The translations under genes were made by a program, and so were the position numbers. Of a stretch of 5,022 nt of DNA, positions 1 to 5,022 are shown piece by piece (positions within the stretch are counted from its first letter, which is position 1; the number at the start of each line of letters is the position of its first letter). The notes beneath the pieces were generated by a model, which worked only from the letters and a program-made list of their open reading frames with translations, was not told the DNA's origin and ran no database searches. Source of the stretch: Thermodesulfobacteriota bacterium (GTDB lineage: Bacteria > Desulfobacterota > DSM-4660 > Desulfatiglandales > HGW-15); NCBI GenBank assembly GCA_025454125.1, contig JALOPA010000230.1:1-5022 (forward strand), in the 5' to 3' direction.

Positions 1-43
1 AAGACCTTCTGACTCAAAGAAGAACTCCCCTCTCGATGCCGAG

Positions 44-523
44 GTGTCGCGCCGGAGTTTCCTGAACAGGCTGTGGATTGTTCTGGGAGGGCTCGCTCTG
101 GTGGAGGCGATCGCACTGGTCCTTGCCTTTTTCCAGCCCAGAAAGGCAGGGCCAAAAGAGGGGGACTCGGCGGGGATCATAGAAGCGGGAGCAGTGGACA
201 AGTTCACTGTGAACTCCGTCACCGCTTTTGTCCGGGGCAAGTTTTATCTGGCCCGGTTGGAGGACGGGGGTTTCCTTGCCCTGTCGCGCAAGTGCACGCA
301 CCTGGGGTGCACGGTGCCCTGGTCTTCCAAAGACATGAAGTTCGTCTGTCCTTGCCATGCGTCGGTCTATGACATCCGCGGCGAAGTAGTGAGCGCTCCG
401 GCTCCAAGGCCTCTGGATCTCCACCCCGTCTTTATCGAGAACAACATCGTAAAGGTGGACACGAACAAGGTAAACAAACGGAGCGTCTTTCGGGCGGAAC
501 AGGTCGTCTACCCAAAGAAATAG
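44..523 (+). CDS. Rieske [2Fe-2S] protein with Tat signal/anchor (5' end possibly outside window)
   Basis: Electron-transfer iron-sulfur protein of the Rieske type, as found in quinol:cytochrome c oxidoreductases; it would act on the outer face of the cytoplasmic membrane. Residue numbers count from GTG 44 (159 aa). A twin-arginine motif SRRSFLN (2-8) is followed by a hydrophobic segment at about 11-30, giving a Tat-exported, N-terminally anchored protein. The cluster motifs are complete: CTHLGC (84-89) and CPCHAS (102-107). By family knowledge C84, H86, C102 and H105 bind the cluster, and C89-C104 form the disulfide seen in bc1/b6f-type Rieske proteins. The usual CPCHGS has Ala for Gly here. 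The GEVVSAPAPRPL stretch (113-124) is also typical. The start is uncertain: GTG 44 is the only start codon in frame inside the window and has no good ribosome binding site, while the frame stays open to base 2 and encodes a hydrophilic leader of the kind expected before a Tat motif. It is a lone Rieske subunit here; any cytochrome b partner would lie upstream. Confidence 0.9.
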   Translation: MSRRSFLNRLWIVLGGLALVEAIALVLAFFQPRKAGPKEGDSAGIIEAGAVDKFTVNSVTAFVRGKFYLARLEDGGFLALSRKCTHLGCTVPWSSKDMKFVCPCHASVYDIRGEVVSAPAPRPLDLHPVFIENNIVKVDTNKVNKRSVFRAEQVVYPKK

Positions 524-615
524 AGGGACAAAGGCACAAAGGAGCAAAGGGATATAGGGACATAGGAGAATGGCTTTTCTGCTTTGTGCCTTTGGTTCTC
601 TGTCCCTTTGTCCCT
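524..615. repeat. Long imperfect palindrome of reiterated GGGACAAAGG-like units
   Basis: Starts one base after the Rieske stop codon. The arms 524-534 and 605-615 are perfect 11-base inverted repeats (AGGGACAAAGG / CCTTTGTCCCT). Pairing continues inward in the same register without gaps to about 557/582: of 34 positions, 27 are Watson-Crick, 2 are G-T and 5 are mismatched. The left arm is itself made of roughly 9-base units (AGGGACAAA, GGCACAAAG, GAGCAAAGG, then degenerate copies). The RNA would fold into a long hairpin with a loop of about 24 bases. No U-tract follows, so it is not a classic intrinsic terminator. Inferred roles: a dispersed REP- or MITE-like intergenic element, possibly reducing read-through or stabilising the Rieske mRNA. 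Confidence 0.75.
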
Positions 616-644
616 GGAATGAAGCTGGGGTTCTGCTGTTGGAA

Positions 645-2954
645 ATGAGAAACTGGAAAATTGCAGGCTTCATCGCAACCCTCGTGATCGTTTTGTCGAT
701 CCCGATCTACTATCTCCGGATCGAGAAGGGGAGCCCATCGGCAGAGGGGAAGGCATCCGCTCGCCCTGCGACGTTCATGGGAAGCCTGAAGTGCAAGGAG
801 TGCCACCAGAAAGAATATGACAAATGGTTGAATTCCAACCATGACCACGCCATGGACGCGGCCATTGAAAGGACTGTGCTCGGAGATTTCAATGACGCCG
901 TCTTTCAATCCCACGGCGTCACCTCCCGCTTCTACAGGAAGGATGGAAAGTTTTTTGTCCACACCCAGGGGCCGGAAGGCAAGATGGGCGATTTCGAAGT
1001 GGCCTACACCTTCGGCTGGTTTCCTCTCCAGCAGTATCTCGTGGCCTTTCCCGGCGGCCGGTTCCAGTGCCTTCCCATTGCCTGGGATGTTAGAGAGAAG
1101 AAATGGTACCCCCTCTATCCGAAGGAAGCGCTGGATCCCAAGGACTGGCTCTACTGGACCAATGCGGCCCAGAACTGGAACGGCATGTGTGCGGAATGTC
1201 ACTCCACCAATCTGAAGAAGAACTACGACATCAAGACGGATACGTACAAGACCACGTGGTCGGACATCGACGTCGGTTGCGAGGCTTGCCACGGACCCGG
1301 CTCCCTCCACGTGCAGTGGGCCGAGATGCCGGACATGGCCAGACCCCGGGTGGAGAACTTCGATCTGGTGGTGAAGACCTCTGCGCTCGGGTCACGCAAA
1401 CTGGTGGAACTCTGCGCTCCCTGTCACTCGCGGCGGGCCAGCCTGGGAGATTACACCCATGCGGAAGCGGATCTGCTGGACAGCATGCTGCCCAGCTTGC
1501 TCACAGCAGAACTCTATCTTCCTGACGGGCAGATTCTCGATGAGGTCTATGCTTACGGCTCCTTCACCCAGAGCAAAATGTACCACCGGGATGTGCGGTG
1601 CAGTCAATGCCACGATGTTCACGGCCTCAAGGTGATCAAGGAGGGGAATGCGCTCTGTGTTCAGTGTCACCGCGCCGCGGAGTATGATTCCAAAGAGCAT
1701 CATTTCCATAAGAAGAAAGGGGAAAAAGGAGACGCCATCAAGTCCTCCGGCGGCAAGGTGCTCTTCGAAGTGGGCACCGGCGCCGAGTGCGTCCAGTGCC
1801 ACATGCCGGGTCGCACCTACATGGGGATTCATTACCGCCTGGATCACAGCCTCCGCATCCCCCGGCCCGATCTGAGCCTGAAGATCAACACGCCCAATGC
1901 CTGCAATCGCTGCCACGTCGACAAGAACAACCAGTGGTCCGTAGAGGCCATAAACAAGTGGTATGGCCCTGGCCGAAGGCCCCACTACGGTACGGTCATC
2001 GAAGCGGGCCGCAAAGGACTTCCCGAGGCCAAGGAAGATCTCATCCGCCTTGCAGGGGATCCTCTGTATCCGGTCATTGTCCGGGCCACGGCCCTGCACC
2101 TGCTGACTGCATATCCCGGCGAGAACATCGTTCAGGCCTTTGAGCTGGCCCTGATGGACGAGGAGGCGCTGATCCGGCGGACCGCAGTGCAGAGCATTGC
2201 TCTCTCCGGCCTACGAAGACAGACCGAGTTGATTGCGCCGCTCCTGTATGACCCGGTTGCTGCTGTGCGCATGGAAGCGGCGAGCACCCTTGCAGGCGAG
2301 CCCTCCAAGCGGTTGAGCCCTGATCAACGCCGGGTGTTTGAAAAGGGTTTGCAGGAATACATCGGGAGCATGGAATACTCGGGTGACTTCGCTTTCGGCC
2401 GCTACAACCTGGGCAACCTGTACACGGCGCTCAACGAAACGCAGGAGGCTGTCCGGAACTACGAGGCTGCTCTGAAAATCGATGATCTCTTTTACCCGGC
2501 CAAGGTCAACCTGGCCATGCTGTACCATTCGAGAGGTGAAAACGAAAAGGCAGAGAGGCTGTTCAGGGAAGTGGTCGCCAAACACCCGGATCTCTACGAT
2601 GCCGCTTACTCTCTCGGCCTCCTTCTTGCTGAAAGGGGAAAGGCTGAAGAGGCGTTGGGGTATTTGGAAAGGGCGGCCAAAGGCATGCCCGAGCGCTCTC
2701 GCATCCAATACAATCTCGGCCTTCTTTTCCAGGTTCTAAAACGCGACTCCCAAGCGGAAGCAGCTCTTCAAAAAGCCTCGAGCCTGGAACCGGCCAACAT
2801 GGATTATCTCTACGCTTTGGCTGACTTCTATCTCAAACGAAACCGGCTGGTCGAAGCCAAAAAGGTGGGTGAAAAAATGGTCGCCACACATCCGGATCAG
2901 AGGATAGGCAAGGAGTTGCTGGAGCTCATCGAGCGACGACGGATGGGTCAGTGA
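645..2954 (+). CDS. Octahaem cytochrome c with HEAT-like and TPR C-terminal region
   Basis: Extracytoplasmic multihaem c-type cytochrome of 769 aa, presumably carrying electrons to or from a membrane or periplasmic partner; any catalytic activity is unknown. An uncleaved-looking signal anchor spans about 5-24. Eight CXXCH haem-binding motifs follow, starting at residues 50, 182, 212, 257, 319, 338, 382 and 420 (CKECH, CAECH, CEACH, CAPCH, CSQCH, CVQCH, CVQCH, CNRCH). The context QNWNGMCAECHSTN and GCEACHGPGS is typical of multihaem cytochrome c554-like/TPR proteins annotated in many bacteria. Residues about 461-553 hold three HEAT-like helical repeats, and about 581-750 hold five consecutive 34-residue TPRs, suggesting docking to other proteins. 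ATG 645 is preferred to the in-frame ATG 570, because the added 25 residues would be encoded by the palindromic repeat and would precede an ordinary signal anchor; neither start has an ideal ribosome binding site. It lies downstream of the Rieske gene on the same strand, possibly cotranscribed. No haem motif is CXXCK, so it does not resemble the octahaem nitrite reductases that use that motif. Confidence 0.92.
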   Translation: MRNWKIAGFIATLVIVLSIPIYYLRIEKGSPSAEGKASARPATFMGSLKCKECHQKEYDKWLNSNHDHAMDAAIERTVLGDFNDAVFQSHGVTSRFYRKDGKFFVHTQGPEGKMGDFEVAYTFGWFPLQQYLVAFPGGRFQCLPIAWDVREKKWYPLYPKEALDPKDWLYWTNAAQNWNGMCAECHSTNLKKNYDIKTDTYKTTWSDIDVGCEACHGPGSLHVQWAEMPDMARPRVENFDLVVKTSALGSRKLVELCAPCHSRRASLGDYTHAEADLLDSMLPSLLTAELYLPDGQILDEVYAYGSFTQSKMYHRDVRCSQCHDVHGLKVIKEGNALCVQCHRAAEYDSKEHHFHKKKGEKGDAIKSSGGKVLFEVGTGAECVQCHMPGRTYMGIHYRLDHSLRIPRPDLSLKINTPNACNRCHVDKNNQWSVEAINKWYGPGRRPHYGTVIEAGRKGLPEAKEDLIRLAGDPLYPVIVRATALHLLTAYPGENIVQAFELALMDEEALIRRTAVQSIALSGLRRQTELIAPLLYDPVAAVRMEAASTLAGEPSKRLSPDQRRVFEKGLQEYIGSMEYSGDFAFGRYNLGNLYTALNETQEAVRNYEAALKIDDLFYPAKVNLAMLYHSRGENEKAERLFREVVAKHPDLYDAAYSLGLLLAERGKAEEALGYLERAAKGMPERSRIQYNLGLLFQVLKRDSQAEAALQKASSLEPANMDYLYALADFYLKRNRLVEAKKVGEKMVATHPDQRIGKELLELIERRRMGQ

Positions 2955-2975
2955 TCCGATGCAGAAAGGATAGCC

Positions 2976-3003
2976 TTGACATGCCGGGGTTATAGCATAT
3001 AAT
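2976..3003 (+). promoter_or_regulatory. Sigma-70 promoter of the dinJ-yafQ operon
   Basis: Perfect -35 TTGACA (2976-2981) and perfect -10 TATAAT (2998-3003) with a 16-base spacer, just upstream of the antitoxin gene. Transcription should start near 3010, leaving a short leader of about 20-25 bases. The promoter begins 21 bases after the cytochrome stop codon, so the toxin-antitoxin pair has its own transcription unit. Confidence 0.85.
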
Positions 3004-3007
3004 ATGC
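2995..3007. promoter_or_regulatory. Palindromic operator overlapping the -10 box
   Basis: GCATATAATATGC is a perfect palindrome around a central A (3001) and contains the whole -10 hexamer. In DinJ/RelB-type systems the antitoxin, alone or with toxin, binds such palindromes and represses its own promoter. The assignment as DinJ-YafQ operator is inferred from position and symmetry. Confidence 0.65.
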
Positions 3008-3020
3008 CATGAACGTAAGA

Positions 3021-3025
3021 GGAGG
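3021..3025 (+). promoter_or_regulatory. Ribosome binding site of the antitoxin gene
   Basis: GGAGG lies 3 bases before ATG 3029 and 9 bases before the in-frame ATG 3035. The spacing favours 3035 as the real start, although 3029 gives the longer frame. The difference is only two residues. Confidence 0.7.
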
Positions 3026-3028
3026 GAG

Positions 3029-3298
3029 ATGTCCATGGGAACGACAAAAACGGCTACGGCAAGAGCGCTGATCGACCCGGAAGTCAAGCGGCAGGCAGAA
3101 AGTATTCTCAAGGAAGTGGGGTTATCTATTTCAAATTCCGTAGAACTCTTCTACCGGCAAGTGGTGGCCCAAGGCGGGCTGCCGTTTGATATTCAGGTGC
3201 CCAACAAGAAGACCATGAAGGCGATCAGGAACTCGAGAGCAGGCAAAGGGAAAAGATTTTCGACTTCACGGGAGCTATTCAAGGACCTGGGAATCTGA
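3029..3298 (+). CDS. dinJ: DinJ/RelB-family antitoxin
   Basis: Antitoxin of a type II toxin-antitoxin pair: it binds and neutralises the YafQ-type toxin encoded next to it and represses the shared promoter. The protein is 89 aa (87 if started at ATG 3035, which fits the GGAGG better). The N-terminal part, with ARALIDPEVKRQAESILKEV (10-29) and then GLSISNSVELFYRQVV, matches the ribbon-helix-helix fold of RelB/DinJ proteins. The C-terminal half, with GLPFDIQVPNKKT, AIRNSRAG and the end LFKDLGI, matches the toxin-wrapping region of DinJ; E. coli DinJ has very similar segments and nearly the same length (from memory, no alignment run). The toxin gene starts 4 bases after this stop codon, so the two are likely translationally coupled. 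Regulation is likely through the palindrome over the -10 box. Confidence 0.93.
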   Translation: MSMGTTKTATARALIDPEVKRQAESILKEVGLSISNSVELFYRQVVAQGGLPFDIQVPNKKTMKAIRNSRAGKGKRFSTSRELFKDLGI

Positions 3299-3302
3299 AC
3301 CT

Positions 3303-3572
3303 ATGCGCTCGATCAGACGCGACACCCAGTTCAGAAAAGATGTGAAACTCCTACTCAAGCGAGGCAAGGACATGGACAAACTGAAGGAGATTATCGGTCT
3401 CCTGGTCCAGTCTCAAGAATTGCCTGCTCGGACAAGAGATCATCAGCTCAAAGGGACCTTGAAGGACTGCCGAGAGTGTCATATTGAAGGGGACTGGCTG
3501 CTGATTTATCGCATTGAAGGCAGCGAGCTTTGCCTTATCCGAACGGGATCACATTCGGATTTGTTCGGATAG
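3303..3572 (+). CDS. yafQ: YafQ-family mRNA interferase toxin
   Basis: Cytoplasmic ribosome-dependent endoribonuclease toxin of the RelE superfamily, YafQ branch, which cleaves mRNA in the ribosomal A site when not bound by DinJ. The protein is 89 aa, close to the 92 aa of E. coli YafQ. The residues reported to matter in E. coli YafQ (H50, H63, D67, H87) are present here at H47, H60, D64 and H84, all shifted by exactly three; W65, R80 and F88 in the segments GDWLLIYRI and RTGSHSDLFG are conserved as well. The active site therefore looks intact and the toxin functional. There is no strong ribosome binding site of its own and the start is 4 bases past the antitoxin stop, consistent with coupled translation. 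The CRECH stretch (56-60) looks like a haem motif but surrounds catalytic H60 in a cytoplasmic protein. Confidence 0.95.
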   Translation: MRSIRRDTQFRKDVKLLLKRGKDMDKLKEIIGLLVQSQELPARTRDHQLKGTLKDCRECHIEGDWLLIYRIEGSELCLIRTGSHSDLFG

Positions 3573-3702
3573 CGGATCTGTTTCCAGAAGAGGAAGGCCG
3601 GGTTTAACCAACGAATGAATCCGGGTAACCCTGCACTACGGATAGCCCAGGTCTTCAAATGCCTGCGCCTAGTAACAGTGTCAGTCAGCATGAGGTGACG
3701 CC
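3573..3702. other. Intergenic region, no gene recognised
   Basis: 130 bases between the toxin stop and the sensor start. No RNA gene, convincing promoter or U-tract terminator is visible. It has only small symmetries, such as GGGTAACCC near 3623-3631, and an 8-base direct repeat CGGATAGC (3566-3573 and 3639-3646). The promoter for the downstream gene, if here, is not of clear sigma-70 type. Confidence 0.5.
3692..3698 (+). promoter_or_regulatory. Strong ribosome binding site of the sensor gene
   Basis: GAGGTGA matches the anti-Shine-Dalgarno end of 16S rRNA very well. It lies 4 bases before ATG 3703 and 7 bases before the adjacent in-frame ATG 3706, and fixes the gene start to one of these two codons. 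Confidence 0.8.
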
Positions 3703-5022
3703 ATGATGGACTTGCGATCTACCCCTCCATCCGATGCCTCCGGCCCCGCACTTTTGCCGGCGAGCATGGTCGGCCGGCCCTTCGGCTCCGACGAGGCGGG
3801 CCGGCCGGTGGGCCGGACCAAAGGCTCCTTTATCCGCGCAACTGTCGAATACATGCTGGAGTGTGTCGCTCAGCGCACAGCCGCTGCGTCCCCCTCCCTC
3901 GGGGAAAGCGCCGACCTGGCGGAGGGCCCAGTAGCCCGGGCCAAAACGGCAGCGCTGGATCAACTTGTCCATCGCCTCAATGCGGCCATCCCCGACCCCC
4001 GCTATCATGTCAGTGCAGACTATCTCTTGAACGAAGGAAATATCTACTCCGTCGAGTTCGACGCTTTCCTGAGCCACATCTGCTGCGAGCTGTCCGGAGA
4101 TCCGCGCTTTCACTTCAACCGCGGTGCACGAAGCATCCCTGCTTCCGTGGCGTTGCTGTCAAGGCCGTTTTCGCTCAGCCAGACCTATCGCATGCTCCCC
4201 CGTTTCACGGCCAAGCTGGCGGACACCGACCTGCGCGTCGACAAGGTGACCCGGACCAGCGCGGTCGTTCAGTGGTACGCCGAGAAGGATCTGGCACGGC
4301 TTCCGGAGCCTCTTCATCCGCTCTTCATTGAATTGGCCTGCCAGATGGCACAGGGGGCCTTGGCGAGCATTCCGACCGTGCATTCCCGATTGCCCATGGC
4401 CAGCGTGAAAGAGCTGCGCTGCAGATCGAGGGGCGATGCCTATTGCGAGTGGGAGTTCTCCTGGGAAGCGACCCAGTCGGGGCTTGGACTGCAAGTCTGG
4501 GGCGGTGCGATCCTCTCGGCCGCTTTGCTGGGCTACTCGCTGGGGCGCTTCCCGGGATGGGAATGGACGGCAGCGGTCACCGCCCTATTCCCTGCCTGGT
4601 GCGGCTGGCTCCTGTGGCGCACGCAAGGTCTCGAGGCCGGCCAAGACCGTGTGGAACGCCTGCTGCTGGAGACGCGCGACAGCGCGGAGAAGCAGTTTGA
4701 CAGTTTTCAAAAGACCAACGAGGATCTTCAGCTCTCCAACATCACGCTGAACCAGAAACTCTCCGAGTTGACGACCTTGGATGAGATCGGTGTCGCCCTC
4801 AGCGCCACCCTGGACCTGGACGAACTGTTGGACAGGACCTTGCAGGCTGTGACCACCCACCTTTCCTGCGACCGGGCCATGATCCTGCTGGTCGAGGAAC
4901 GCTCCGGCCGCCGTGTGCTCGCAAGCGGACACAGCATCGGCAGCACACCGGAGATGGCCGCTCTGACCAAAGGGCTGGAGCTCTCTCTGGAAGAACCCTA
5001 TTCATTCCTGGCCAAGATCGTT
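3703..5022 (+). CDS. Membrane sensor protein: V4R-like domain, two TM helices, coiled coil, GAF (3' end outside window)
   Basis: Signal-transduction protein, truncated by the window end after 440 codons; the frame is open throughout. Residues 1-37 are Gly/Pro/Ala-rich and probably disordered. Residues about 38-254 look like a V4R/4-vinyl-reductase-type small-molecule sensing domain: it opens with GSFIRATVEYML and ends with ELRCRSRGDAYCEWEFSW (237-254), where C240, G244-D245 and C248 match the conserved Cys...Gly-Asp...Cys tail of that family. Two hydrophobic helices follow at about 261-281 and 286-305, joined by a short turn, then a charged, probably coiled-coil linker (about 310-358). The GAF start is visible at about 359 onward (LDEIGVALSATLDLDELLDRTL, CDRAMILLVEE). 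The two short adjacent helices put both soluble parts on the same side, most likely the cytoplasm. The output domain is unseen; histidine kinase, nucleotide cyclase or GGDEF are all possible. Codon use is more GC-rich than in the toxin-antitoxin genes. The coding assignment is firm; the V4R-like call is moderate. Confidence 0.85.
   Translation, partial: MMDLRSTPPSDASGPALLPASMVGRPFGSDEAGRPVGRTKGSFIRATVEYMLECVAQRTAAASPSLGESADLAEGPVARAKTAALDQLVHRLNAAIPDPRYHVSADYLLNEGNIYSVEFDAFLSHICCELSGDPRFHFNRGARSIPASVALLSRPFSLSQTYRMLPRFTAKLADTDLRVDKVTRTSAVVQWYAEKDLARLPEPLHPLFIELACQMAQGALASIPTVHSRLPMASVKELRCRSRGDAYCEWEFSWEATQSGLGLQVWGGAILSAALLGYSLGRFPGWEWTAAVTALFPAWCGWLLWRTQGLEAGQDRVERLLLETRDSAEKQFDSFQKTNEDLQLSNITLNQKLSELTTLDEIGVALSATLDLDELLDRTLQAVTTHLSCDRAMILLVEERSGRRVLASGHSIGSTPEMAALTKGLELSLEEPYSFLAKIV
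3771..3807. repeat. GC-rich 10-base inverted repeat early in the sensor gene
   Basis: CGGCCGGCCC (3771-3780) and GGGCCGGCCG (3798-3807) are perfectly complementary with a 17-base loop. It covers codons 23-35, in the low-complexity N-terminal part of the protein. The mRNA would form a very stable hairpin about 70 bases after the start codon. Whether this affects translation is unknown; it may only reflect GC-rich, weakly constrained coding sequence. Confidence 0.6.

Noticed and set aside
1..12. AAG ACC TTC TGA as the end of an upstream gene
   Set aside because: Only three codons are visible, and the stop is equally expected by chance. It conflicts with the more likely upstream extension of the Rieske frame, although overlapping genes cannot be excluded.
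14..673. Long minus-strand open frame covering the Rieske gene and the palindrome
   Set aside because: It is antisense to a clear Rieske gene and its Leu/Cys/Pro-rich segment comes from translating the repeat at 524-615. It shows no recognisable domain.
432..1310. Minus-strand open frame of 292 codons, and a similar one at 1392-2099
   Set aside because: Both lie antisense to the Rieske gene and the haem-rich part of the cytochrome gene. Neither has recognisable motifs, and the plus-strand proteins are unmistakable.
3468..3482. CXXCH motif (CRECH) in the YafQ protein, possible ninth haem site
   Set aside because: The protein is a cytoplasmic RelE-type toxin without a signal peptide, and the His is the conserved catalytic H60. 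A similar RECHIE-like stretch is common in this toxin family.
3537..3560. Inverted repeat ATCCGAA / TTCGGAT (7-base arms, 10-base loop) at the end of the toxin gene, as a terminator
   Set aside because: It lies wholly inside the coding region and is not followed by a T-tract, so an intrinsic terminator is not supported.
3861..4331. Plus-strand open frame of 156 codons in another frame of the sensor gene
   Set aside because: It is rich in Arg, Pro and Ser as expected for an out-of-frame reading of GC-rich coding sequence. The overlapping frame from 3703 has a strong ribosome binding site and recognisable domains.
1..5022. CRISPR arrays, tRNA or rRNA genes, insertion sequences
   Set aside because: No regularly spaced repeats, no tRNA-like cloverleaf and no transposase-like frame were seen on either strand by eye. 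The repeat at 524-615 has no spacers.

Overview
The window shows a bacterial chromosome segment with dense + strand coding. An octahaem cytochrome c next to a Rieske Fe-S protein points to a respiring, probably anaerobic or facultative bacterium with a rich cytochrome c set. A deltaproteobacterial-type lineage (Desulfobacterota or similar) would fit, but this is inferred from gene content only and no taxon marker is present.

Bases 1-523 hold a membrane-anchored Rieske protein with a twin-arginine signal. Its frame is open to the left window edge, so its true start may lie outside. One base after its stop codon begins a 92-base imperfect palindrome (524-615), built from reiterated GGGACAAAGG/GGCACAAAGG-like units. 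Next comes a large secreted or membrane-anchored multihaem cytochrome (645-2954) with eight CXXCH haem sites, then HEAT-like repeats, then five TPRs. The Rieske protein and the cytochrome probably work together in electron transfer on the outer face of the cytoplasmic membrane, with quinol as the likely electron source. The quinol-oxidising cytochrome b is not in this window.

Bases 2976-3572 form a compact type II toxin-antitoxin module, DinJ (antitoxin) and YafQ (ribosome-dependent mRNA interferase). It has a near-consensus sigma-70 promoter whose -10 box sits inside a perfect 13-base palindrome, the likely autoregulatory operator.

Bases 3573-3702 are intergenic with no recognised gene. From 3703 to the right edge runs a more GC-rich gene for a signalling protein: an N-terminal V4R-like sensory domain, two transmembrane helices, a coiled coil and the start of a GAF domain. 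Its output domain is cut off by the window end.

Nothing here is clearly a new biological system. The items most worth a second look are the octahaem-HEAT-TPR protein paired with a Rieske protein, the palindromic repeat between them, and the sensor of unknown ligand and output.
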